Positions 23,301-34,600 of a DNA stretch of 64,000 bases are shown here, in pieces (the stretch's first letter is position 1; every line of letters starts with the position of its first letter). The DNA lies in the NCBI GenBank assembly GCA_947568835.1, contig OX387608.1, positions 4,068,001-4,132,000 of the forward strand, written 5' to 3'. The position numbers were made by a program, and so were the translations under genes. This DNA is from Protonemura montana. Lineage: Eukaryota; Arthropoda; Insecta; Plecoptera; Nemouridae. The notes under the pieces are model-generated. The model worked only from the letters and a program-made list of their open reading frames with translations. It ran no database searches and was not told the DNA's origin.

Positions 23301-26300
23301 TTCGTTTAGGCAGCATTTAGCTTCTTCACAGGTTTTCGCCAGTTTTTTCCACGTCTGAAGAGTTTTTCGCCAACAGTTGACTAAACGGATATTTGGGGCC
23401 GGTCGTCAGGTAGAACACTCCTCGCGACTGAGTGCTGCAAAGGAAGATCGTGTTTACGTCTTTTTTCGACAACAAAACTGTCATCAGCACTTTCACACAC
23501 GCACTTTCGAATTTTTCTCCTAACTGACGCTTCCCATGTTCGAACCTTACAAAGCGTGGCAGTGACAATTATTGAAATCAGTAGCAATACCGGAACGTGT
23601 ACTAAAAAGTTGATGCAAGTCTTTGCAACTGATGCTTCATGTCCCTGAACAGGTAAGAAGGAAATGTAACTCACCGAGGTAAAAATAGCGTGTTTCGAAC
23701 GCCTTATACCTCTCTTTATCGACCAAAAGTGGCAATTTCTACCAAGTGGTGAGTTGGGTTTCCTTGTTCCCTAATCCATTTACCAGTTTAACCGTTTTAA
23801 CGAACTAGTTTCTTCTAAGGCAAGTTTATCCACCATATTAGGTAGTGTTCCTGGCACAGTCGAGTCATATGCCCAAAACTTTCTGCAAAGCAGACAAGGG
23901 CCCAGGGCACAACGTTTCACCGTTAAAATGTGATATTAGGGAGGCGGCTACTACATTTACAACTTACTAAATACTGTGCTTTCCCTTGGAGTCACCCATG
24001 TAGACAATGTGCTTCTTGTCCGTCTCGTTGCATTCCTCCTGCATGTACTTGAGCCACGACTCGCACGGCATTGAAGGGAAGGCGCGGCTAGCAGTCACCG
24101 ACTCGGCAAAGAATTCCACCGCCCGTCGGTGGCTGCACGACTCTGTGGGCAGGGACGTGAGCAATTGTTCCACTGCGAATTAAACAGCCACCAAAACTTG
24201 CATTCGGGCTTAGAAATAGAGCTCTTTATAGTTATATGCTATGTAAAATATTGCTTGCAATCAATACTGCAAAGCTTGGAGCTGCTCATTCGTAATGATA
24301 AGTGAAACGTACTTAACATGAAGTTGTTTAGGTCAGGTCTTTTATACACAAATTGGCACAGAATCAGTACAAAAACCGTTTGCCGGGAAGGGCTTGTAAT
24401 CATTGAAGCAGGTCTATGGGGAATAGAATAGCCAGGATAGCCAGGATAGCGCCACTACCAGAATAGCCAGGATCAAACCTGGGACCTTGCGAATGCAAGA
24501 AAGACATGGCGCTCTCACTACCAGGATAGCCGGGCACCAGGATCGAACCTGGGACCTCCCAAATGCAAGGCAGACATGGCGCTCTCACTACCAGGATAAC
24601 CAGCCACCAAGATTGAACCTGGGACCTCGCGAATGCAAGGCAGACATGACGCTCTCACTACCAGGATAGCCGGCCACCAGGATCGAACCTGGGACCTCCT
24701 GAATGCAAGGCAGACATGGCGCTCTCACTACCAGGATAGCCAGCCACCAGGATCGAACCTTTCGAATGCAAGGCATACATGGCGCTCTCACTACCCGGAT
24801 AGCCGGCCACCAGGATTGAACCTGGGATCTCCCGAATGCAAGGCAGACATGGCGCTCTCACTACCAGGATAGCCGGCCACCAGGATCGAACCTGGAACCT
24901 CCAGGGCATCATGAGACGTACCCTCGGCAAACGCGATACCCGTGGTATCTTCGCACCCTGGCTGAGGGCTGAAGCCACCGTTGGGATAAAAGTCTGCGTG
25001 GCCAGCCGGCTGTAAAATGCCGAAGTCGGCACTACACGTGTGAATCACGTCGACAAACGCAGCGTCCGTTGGGTCCAATCGAAACTCGGGGGCCTTGTCC
25101 ATGAACAACGGGCTTGCCGGGTCCAGACCTGGGAAAGTTGACATTTGAAATGCTGTTAGGTTATTTCATTGCAGTCTTACTCTGAAGATGGCAGAGCGGT
25201 CTAAGTAGAGACATAGGGCCACCGAGTCCTTCTAGGACTTCAAACCCTTAGTGAAAGAGATTTCACCGTAAGGCTACAACTATCTAAAACTTTGGAAAAG
25301 TTAAACCTGGGTGATTTTCTCATACTTTTCGAGCAGCAGACACTCTGAAAGAATAAATAAAGTTTTTGAAGCAAAAAGGTTTTGGGTGGAGTAGGATTTA
25401 AGAGGAAATTATTAACCGGAACATGAAAGTTTAAAGATTTTGGATGGAGTATGTATCGACTTAAACGTTGCAGAAAATGCATACAGGAGGATGCTCAAGA
25501 AATAGGTCAACATGTTGCTTCCAGAATTCTGAGCTGACACATCAGTTTTTTATAGGGCTCAAGCAAGACAAAAAAATGTCAATTTGACAGTGATTTTTGT
25601 TTCCAATAGCCAAACTAAGCCAAATTTTGATAAATGATCCAAATACTCCTGTTAAAATACAAAAAAAAACACCAATTCCTGGTCCATGCAACCAAAGTAA
25701 TTTCGGCTGCAAGCGCCGACACTTGCCTGTGATACGTGCTACAGTGATTCCCGATGCACGAAGCTCCGCCCCCGCGAATCCCGCTACATGCGCTCCGAGA
25801 CTGTGCCCCACGACGTGGAAAGCGTCCGGCAACTTGTAGCCGACGTCGACCAGGAATGCCACGAGCTTCGCAAGCTGTCGCCCGACGTCCGCTGCGCTCC
25901 TCACAGCGTTGAAGTAGCTGCTGGCCGCGAGCAAGTACCAGTCCACCATGATGACGTTCACGTCGGAAACCAACAAGTACGCTGGCGGTCACAGATACGG
26001 TTTCCACGCGTTAGCTTTCCGGTGAATTAAAGCCGAAGTCGATGTTGGTTGGCTTGTTGATAGGGAAAGTGGATCGCATATGTAAATTAGTAGTTTCGTT
26101 ACGAAAGAAAATAACAAAACTAATTTAAAAGGTCAATGGCTTAAAAAATAAGGCTTATTGGAAGCAACTGTGCCAACACAACGTGTGATCTTGTGTTTCA
26201 TACACGTTCTCGCTTCGTTGACAAAAATCCAAAACCAAACAAAAATCAACAAAGAACCGTTATTTAAACGGCCAATAAAGGGGTGATACGTGATATCACG

Positions 26301-29300
26301 TCTCTAGGAATGTGTCACCATAAACGAGGCTGACATCGGCTTATAGGAGAAATTGCAACCCCTGGTTCGTGGAATTTTTTATTGCACACTGGTCATCGGT
26401 TTCAAAAGAGAGTGCATAAAAAAAACGTGGCGACACGACAAGTGCGAAAAACTCAAATGAAATGGGCATTATAATTTAACGAAAATAACGAAAATAAATT
26501 AAAAGGTCAATGGCTTAAAAAATAAGGCTAATTGGAAGCAACTGTGGCATTACAACGTTTGACCTTGTGTTTGATGCACATTCTTGCTTCGATGTTTTCG
26601 TTTGGTGTGGATGTGAGATTTGCCGATGAAATGTTTTTAAATGCGACCGGTCGCAAGTTGCTCCCGCTCTTCTCGTTCCATTGGCAGGTTCCCTGGCAGA
26701 GTTGATATTGGAATGGTGAACTAGTCTGGATCTGCTATCTCATTGTGGGTTAGTAGATGGTTTAGCTCTGTTTTGTTTTGAATTTAGGTCCTGGAAAGGA
26801 CCTGGATCAATGCTTTGTCGATGCCAAATGACAATCAAACGAGTAAAGCCTGATTTGATATAAAATACAACCTTATGAACCATGCATGTACACCTGATAT
26901 GCGCTGGTCTTCTTGTTGTTGGTCTCACCAGTTTTTACATTCACGATGTGTGCGTCGTTGATGCTTGCCAAGAAGCCGTGGACGATGATTTTTGTTGGTA
27001 AGCTCTCATTAAATCTGGTTGACAGTGGAGTTGTTTGGTCGGGTTTGATTACTTCTCCAAAGTCTGGATTTCTCCTGTGAGAAAAGCAGTGGTTTTGAAA
27101 GTTTCTTGTTGCTCTGTGGATTGTACAAGGATTGTACGATTGGCTGGTTCGCAAAAATATAACATACATTTTCCGTATCTCGCAAATATCTAAGACCAAA
27201 CCATGCACGCAAACTACGAGAAAGCTCAATTTAAACAAATAACATGAACATTCATAGTGTGAATCGATATAAATAATAATAATAATTCTTTTATTATCCT
27301 GATTGACCATTATGGTACGAGATATGTTAGGGGTATAAACTAATAAACTAAAATGCATATTAACTAATTTACAGATTACTTCTAATCAGAAACTCGTTAA
27401 AAACAGAATAAAAACAATTTAATTCTATAGGAAATAAGTCCTTTGTTTGATACATCAGTCTTTAGGTTATATACATTACTAAATAGTCTAAGATGATATT
27501 TGTGCTCTATGTCATCCACATCTTTGGCAGTGTTTACAGCATACATAGTAGAATAAATGTAGAGCAATACCAAAGCAATACTATGATTAATATTTGTTCA
27601 ATCGTACCTCGTATAAAGCTGGAAAACAGTGCCATGTTTTGCTGCCTCAATGTCTCCGCTTTTGAACCCAGGTGTAAAGCTCACGTTCTTTGGCGGTCCT
27701 GGTCCGTCGGTAAAGAAACCCCATTCCTTGACTTCGATTCCGTCTCCAGTAGCTCGTAAATACGCTGGCCCGCTCAGAAGCCAGGCCACGATTGTGCATA
27801 GCCACAGCTGCATTTCATTAATGTGAAACGGCACGGCGTTTTGGCTCGTGGATAAGAAAAATGTTGATACAAACAAATGAGTCAGCGTGAAACAATGGGT
27901 TGCAACCGAACGCAGTGTACGACTTTGTTGATAATCGTTAGTATTGTCGTAGCAATGCAAGTGATTTTATCTAAAAAGATTGTGACATTGCTGTAACCTT
28001 GACTTGTAGTTACACACAAAAGGCAAGCTTGAAATGGACCCTTTACATACCAAAAATAACTTAATTGTACTTGAACTTTCTCCTGACTTGACTTCTTTTC
28101 CAATGGCTACACAGCTGATGTCTGGTGCTATAGCCACCGGGCCATGTCTGTAGTATTGAGCATGCATATCTGGAAATAAATTGCAACTGACGTTGATTGT
28201 TGCCTGTCCCGCAGTTCTTGTTGCTGCGCATGTGGAAGATGCAGCTGCTCGATGAAAGCCACCTGCTGATCAAGTACGCTTGCGAGGATGTAGTCACGCT
28301 CAAAGCTTCTGAGCCAAACTCGCAGTCGTCCTTCTTCGTCGTCTACAACTTCCAGGTATGCACCGGTTTGGATTCTGCACTCGGCTGGGTTCCCTGATAT
28401 CATGTGTTGTGATCATAACAATTTGGGGCTTAAAATTCGCTTTTTTTGTGACTTGGGCTAAGTAAAAAAAAAAAAACTTAATTGGCCCCGAGTCAAATTA
28501 AGAGTTACAACTAAATAAACAAAATGAACATATTTAATGGTACAAAAGAGACTAGAATTTCACGATTCATTTCGTGTTGATTGAAATGGACGCTACAACG
28601 CCTGATATGCAAATCTGCTGTGCATTGCTTCAGAGTGCTGAGGTGCTCGCCGTCTACGAGAACACGTCGGAACAGCTGCTGCGCCTGTTCGAGAACTTCT
28701 GCGACCTATTCCGCAACGCCAAGCTGTACTCGCAGTCGCAGTTCACTTGCTCCCCCTCCAACAACATCTATGCAAGGTGCGTCATAATATTGATAATAAT
28801 GCATTTTATTTTAGATGGAAAAAAAAACATTTCACATTTATGTAAACATTTTCACACATTATAATTTATTTTAATAACTAATCGGAGTTGATGTGGCACA
28901 TCGTCATAGATAACCGCAAAACTACTCACAGTTTTTCTGGAAATACAAAGCATCTTGGCCTTTTTACATTCCCTTTCTGAAAGTTGCACCAGTCTCAATT
29001 TGAGTTCAGTTAAATGTAGACACACCTTTCCGTTTTGACTCAGATTCAAGTGGAGCGTACCACTAAACTCTATGCACGTTAATTTACACTGCACGCTAAA
29101 TAAAGAGATACACCCTTATCATCCACAGCCTTGTTGGTACATTCTAAATGGGGGGTAAAAATTCCCAATTTAATTACAGAAGGCAAGAATATTTACATTT
29201 GGTTAAAACTTATGAGGCAACACCTTATAAGGTAACATAAGGAGACTTTCATTTTAGGCTTTAAGCCAACCAATATCAGCAAAATTGTACAGGATAACAC

Positions 29301-30287
29301 TTCAAAATAAAAGTGATCTTCACATCAAGCGTACAGCTTTGCACTTCTGTTCGGTTGTTCCCCACCAATGGTCCAAGGTGCTGAGTGTGCCGTTGTTTCC
29401 TCAGGTTGATCCAGCAGCGTTTCAAGCAGACCATCGTCTCCGCTCGGTTTGGTGGCTGCACCGAGGCGACTAAGCGGCTACTGGCTCAGCTGCCGATCAG
29501 TGCGCAGTCATACAGCAGCTCTCCGTACCTTGACCTCTCGCTGTTCAGCTACGACGACAAGTGGGTAAGTACTCGCACTTTTTTCAAAAGCTGGGGCTTC
29601 GGGATGGGAAGCGATCGTAATTTTTATGGTCATAGCTTTTTTTTTTGGTAGAAATGAAAGCAGCTCTAGCCCAAAACAAATCATCTTAGCAGAGAAACCA
29701 GAGAAAAAATTGATTGCTTATACATTTCATAAATCAACTAATTGACGTTTAAGACGACAAGATATTTTGTGTTTGTTTTAGAAGCTGTCATACCTAGGTT
29801 TAAAATAAGCTTATTTGAAGTCGGCCTCCCATACAACCTAGTCACTATTAACTACACTGGTTTTCACAACATGAATGGGAAACATTTAATGAATACACCT
29901 TTCGAAGCTAGCATTGTAGCAAAGAGATTTCTTGCTTTTAGGGACTTCTTCCTGTTGCCAACAATTGGTTGCCAGTTGTTAATTTTGATCAGCTGGCTGG
30001 ATCCTATGCTCTATCCAGGCTAACCTCATTTACCTTATCTCCTCGACCGGCAGGTCTCTGTGATGGAGCGACCGAAAGCTTGCGGAGAGCATCCGATTCG
30101 CTTCTACGCTCGGGACTCGGGCCTGCTCAAGTTTCGCATCCACGCCGGCGCGCTGGGCCGAAGTCCGCCGCCATCTGCCCGTCGACTTGTTGCCTTCACG
30201 TTCCACCCGACCGACCCGTTCGCAATCTCGGTGCAACGAACCAACGCAGAATACGTCGTCAACTTCCACGTGCGCCACGCCACCTAA
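20376..30287 (+). CDS. DET1: DET1 (de-etiolated-1 homologue)
   Basis: Complete gene of seven coding exons: 20376-20984, 21514-21669, 22346-22555, 28215-28355, 28634-28776, 29405-29564 and 30054-30287. They join in phase to 550 residues, the length of human DET1 as I recall it. Almost every block aligns with the family: [76 protein letters not shown] and a C-terminal [14 protein letters not shown]1 is a nuclear WD-like scaffold that pairs with DDB1 and COP1 in a CUL4 ubiquitin ligase acting on transcription factors such as c-Jun. The stop lies five bases before a donor, so a further intron (30293-30603) splits the 3' UTR; that distance should not trigger nonsense-mediated decay. The 5.7-kb third intron contains the whole lipase gene on the other strand. 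An out-of-frame ATG at 20330 overlaps the true start. Confidence 0.96.
23326..27813 (-). CDS. Secreted pancreatic-lipase-family lipase, nested in DET1 intron 3
   Basis: Six exons on the minus strand: 27608-27813, 26929-27074, 25727-25981, 24922-25128, 23968-24172 and 23326-23434. All phases agree, giving 375 residues. A signal peptide ([19 protein letters not shown]) is followed by PTKIIVHGF (oxyanion region), [15 protein letters not shown] (nucleophile Ser178), [11 protein letters not shown] (Asp205), HADFYPNGG, then [14 protein letters not shown] (His286). The lid loop between C261 and C284 is 22 residues, as in vertebrate pancreatic lipase and longer than in phospholipase A1 enzymes, so triacylglycerol hydrolysis is likely. 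There is no C-terminal PLAT domain, as usual in arthropod members. The third intron begins AG|GCAAGT, a GC-AG intron. The fourth intron contains the tRNA-like array. Confidence 0.92.
24460..24905 (-). repeat. Tandem array of 70-bp tRNA-Ala-like units
   Basis: Seven units with 70-bp spacing (gatcgaacct or close variants at 24471, 24541, 24611, 24681, 24751, 24814, 24884; one unit lost 7 bp). Read on the minus strand each unit shows a box-A-like tggtagtgagagcg, a CTTGCAT segment like the anticodon region of tRNA-Ala(TGC), and a box-B ggttcgatcctgg. The unit length is that of a tRNA, but acceptor-stem pairing is poor, so functional tRNAs are unlikely. The array lies in the lipase intron just downstream of the 24922 donor. 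Confidence 0.85.
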
Positions 30288-30344
30288 CACAGGTAAGGTG
30301 ATATTCAGTTCTTACGGACCAAAGGCAACCATAGATAATGCTTA

Positions 30345-30530
30345 CACAGATATTCCATCGTTATAGGGCAAAGACTGCCACGGAATAAGCTTGCACAGAT
30401 ATTCCATCCTTGTGGGGCAAAGACTACCACAGATAAAGCTTGCACAGATATTCCTTCCTTGTGGGGCAAAGACTACCACAGATAATTTATAAAGCTTTTG
30501 CAGATATTCCATCCTTATGGTGGGGCAAAG
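30345..30530. repeat. 49-bp tandem repeat in the DET1 3'-UTR intron
   Basis: Four units containing cacagatattccatcctt and ggggcaaagactaccac, spaced 49, 49 and about 56 bp. It fills much of the intron 30293-30603. Confidence 0.85.
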
Positions 30531-30779
30531 GCTCGGCAGTTGAGTGGTAACACCTGTTTGTATTGCTGGAAACCTCATCTAATGTCAGTTCTGTTTGTTT
30601 CAGGTTGATTGTCGGCTTCTAGCAAGATTTAAACAACCAGACCGTTATTTCCAAGTTCGAAGGCCGTGTGAATTTAGGAGAAGATTGCCGCCTGAAGACT
30701 TGTGAACATTGCACCCTGTTAAACTTTTTTTTGTGTTACAATGTGAATAATTTGCATGCGTTGTATAGCCCTAATCGGA

Positions 30780-30785
30780 ATTAAA
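30780..30785 (+). promoter_or_regulatory. Probable DET1 polyadenylation signal
   Basis: ATTAAA variant hexamer about 175 bases into the last 3'-UTR exon (from 30604). Confidence 0.5.
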
Positions 30786-31544
30786 TAGTTATATCATTGT
30801 AGCAATGTGTTTGGTACTGTGGTAATTCCTAAAATGGTCCGGTTCCTGTCCCGAATTGAGACGTTTTAGGTTTTTTTCCGGACTTTTGTCTGAGAAATGC
30901 GTGGGCATTTCAAAAGCATTTCAAAAATGGTAAGGAAATTGTGAAAAGTTGATCAATGACACAAAAAATGGCTTGTCCATTGGTTCTGCAGACAGTCAGT
31001 CAAAAATTGCAAAAAAAAATATTTTCAAAGCCATGGCAACCAAGAGCAATGCACAAAATCATGCATGTGCTTCTGGGTCAGCTTCTTTATTTATTAGCGA
31101 CTGACTTATACTTTCAAGAATCTAGATCCATACAAACAAGCTCGAGAAATATTCTTTGGCTATTTATTATTAGAAACACTGACAGCCTCTCAAAAATTGG
31201 TGCTCAAAATATGTCTTTATTTATCTGTCTTTTAAAAGTAACAATAATTGACCCGATGGCAACGTATCCATTAATCGCATCTTGTCGACAGAATGATATT
31301 CGTCTGTCGGCATCCGCCAGAGAATCAGTTTCGATGCAGAAAAGTATTGTAAAGAACACGCAGACTTTGTAGGTTTAACATTAAGCTAATAAATACATAA
31401 ATAAATCTGTTCGTAATAAAGATAGGAACCTGACGGGGGTGAAGCTTCTGCCAGAAGGCTGGCAGGAATCTCTAATTCGGAGCAAGACTTGGGACGATGT
31501 TGATAGCTACTAATGCTGCTTATGTGACTCCTTGATTGATTAGT

Positions 31545-31630
31545 AAGGTTTAATGACGCACTGTTTTGACAACGGGCCATATGGCACTGGTTTGATGGCG
31601 TCGGTGAATGAGTGGATGATGATGAGGATG
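31545..31630 (-). repeat. 5S-SINE tail fragment
   Basis: Minus-strand copy of the conserved tail: ttaatgacgcactgttttga ... ggcgtcggtgaatgagtgg followed by a GAT microsatellite. A diverged tail also lies at 38585-38645 (-). Confidence 0.7.
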
Positions 31631-31687
31631 ACTCACCGAGAACCATTAGATGTTACTGGAACGTTGACAGTCTTTGTCAGGCTCTCT

Positions 31688-34600
31688 TTATGAGTCCACG
31701 CTACCGGGAATCATCGAGGCGTTCTCCACGAAGTGGTCTTCGCTGCCGTTAGCGGCTACCGTGATGCCGGTGACCAGGAAGCTCCGTCGGATTGTTTCCT
31801 GCAACGAACACCAGACAGAAGCTATATATGCACGTTTTTATTATTAGGAACGCTAATAACCTCTAAAAAATTGATGCCCAAACAGGGAATCACATTCCGA
31901 TCTCTACCTGTCGCGGGTGTAGCTTTAACCAATTGGGCTACTTGGACACATTATTTTTGAGAGGAATTTAGTCCATTTGATGAGAATGACAGTTCTCCAA
32001 GGAGTAGAACTAAGAGGCTGTGAATACTCACAGACACTCTGATTCTAGTGACGCTATATCACGTCACAACCATTTAATCTCTAGGAACTCCAATTTGCAG
32101 TTGGATGCGTTTTAAATGTGCGAAATCTGATTCAAATTGTAAACGCTTGCAATGCGTGGAGTAAAGGAACAATAATATAAATCAAATACTAATCAAATAC
32201 ACTAAAATCCTCTACAAAGTTAGACCCTCACGACTTGTCACGACCTCGAAACCCACCTGTTGAGTGCGTCTCACGTCCGCGCAAGCTTCGTTGACCCACG
32301 CCACGATCTGCACCGGCTCGGGCTGCTTGACCTTGAGCCCCGGTTGCCATAGCGACTGCACGCTGGCGGCGTGGGACTGCCAGCGTAGCATCACCTGCGC
32401 CTGATGGAGAAGTCGAGGTTAACAACGTTTGTGCCGAGTAGTTTGTTATATAGGAATATTTCCATGTTTTGTTTTGCAAATTGTTGGCCAGGTTTCAGTT
32501 GTATTATGGGCTACGGTGTGTGTGTGTGGGCTAGCCTGAATCTCGTGACATTTGGGTGACTTTTGAAATCAACGAAAAGCTATATTTCTTGCTCGCTTAC
32601 AAATTTTTATTGATATTTACGAGATTTTTCATAATGCAGCGATATTTCAATATCCAGGTTTCAGTTGAGTGATGGGAGCAGGGGTCAGAATTACGGAAAC
32701 TTTAAAATGGGGGTGACTATACTTGTGAAGGAGTGCAAGCAATAAGATTGACATGAAGCTGAAGAAATAGAATAAGCAGAATAAAAATAAAACCATACCT
32801 TTCTATTTTCAAAGAAATCTGAATATTTTTGGTACTAAATCGTAAAAAATTTTAAATTGTGAAGAATTCAATGTCTGAGATCGATCAGTTAGGTCCAGAT
32901 AAAAAGATAACTTGCAGTTAAGATGAAAATGGAATCATCTGATTGGCTGTTACCATGGAGATGAGTTGTTAAATGGCAGACATCTTTATATTTAGACATT
33001 GTAATTTGACCCATCATAGAATTTTAAGTCCAGAGCAGCACAGAGAAATTTCTTGTCGTATTTAGAAAATGTACGCAACTTTTTAGTTTTGACATCAATA
33101 AAACATTGGGATTTTTTGCCAGGCTAAACATTTTTGTCTGTAGATATCACATTGATGTTACGTCATTAGAATTTAGTGCCTTATACAATGCAGGTTTTGT
33201 GGAAATATCACTCTAGCTCGTGATTTACTTTTATTTTTCAATTAAATGTTTATCATCTTTACCTGTGGATGAACTTGACTTAAGAAAGTAAAGAAGATAG
33301 TACGTAAGTAAACGACAGCCAAAGGAGAATTCCATAAGCAATACCTTGTAGCCAATCATTTGATTTACAACAAGTCTATTAAATGCAGCGACAGCACTGA
33401 TAATGAAATGCGTGAATTGTACATAAAGTGAAACAAAGTAATTTCAGAACTAAATTAGCCGTTACTGCTACCAGTGTTCAAATATAACCGTTATGTCACA
33501 AAAGATTGCACACCTCATTTGGTCAAACATCACAATGCTCTTAAACAAGTTAATAAAAAAAATAATAAAAAAATCTACCATTCCGTACCACTGTGTGTTG
33601 ATGATTGTAAATGAATGGAATTGTTCTTTCTGAGCGTTGCAAAACTCCAGACAAGGTTAGTCAACATCTGAGGGATTTTCACTGGAGGATTGTGGACGTC
33701 AAACCGTGAGAGAAGATGCGCACTGGGGTCAGCGCGAAGGGTACGGTAAAGCAGTTGACGTCTTCGGCAAGTTAGTCGCGCTTTGATTGGCTAGGAAATC
33801 AGTGGCGTTGTTTGAAGAAGGAAAAAAATATTAGAGCCTGGCAAATGCTATTTGTGGTGAATGAAATTAAAAAACAGGCCATAAAAAATAAATAAAAAAA
33901 AAGTTAAATAATTTTTTTTTTTGGGCGTTTTATTTTGAATTACAAATCATGCTAGTTTTTGAGTTATTGGTCTTGATTATTTTAGTTAGATGCATTTAGG
34001 ATACCTGAACTAGGAGATTGTTTTGCTTTGTTATGGTTCTTTTGTCATTGAAAAATTGTCAGGACTGCTCTCACCCTTGATAAAATAACAGGTACAAGTT
34101 ACGAAACGCTGGGTAATTTAGTTGTTCTTAACTCGGCATTCAAAATCTAGTTAAAATAGTTTTTGTCAAAGCTAGTGCTAAGGTTAGCTAAAGTAGAAAT
34201 GGGTCTGAAAACTATAATGCGAAGAGTTTTAGGTAATTGTAGAAAGGTGACTAATAAACAAGCCACTGCCTTTGTCTTGTGCCCTAATGCTTGCAGATCG
34301 GCTGGTGTTCACAATCATCAGTCTAGCCGGCTTCTGCATCATTCTCTTCGCGTTCAGCGGGCCGCGCAAAAAGTTCCTGGTGTCAAGCGGCAAATGCCAG
34401 ATACCGGACGTTGACCCCTGGGACATTTCCATACTCGAATTTGTGACCAAAAAGGTTGGTGCTATCATTTGAAAATTCCAGGACACGTTATAGTTATATG
34501 CTTTGTCACGTTTGCAATTCTGCAGTCGTGCTTTTAGTTTTAAGCAATATTTTATGGTAATACCTGTAATGGTGAAAGCTAGCTAAGCTCAACAATAGAG

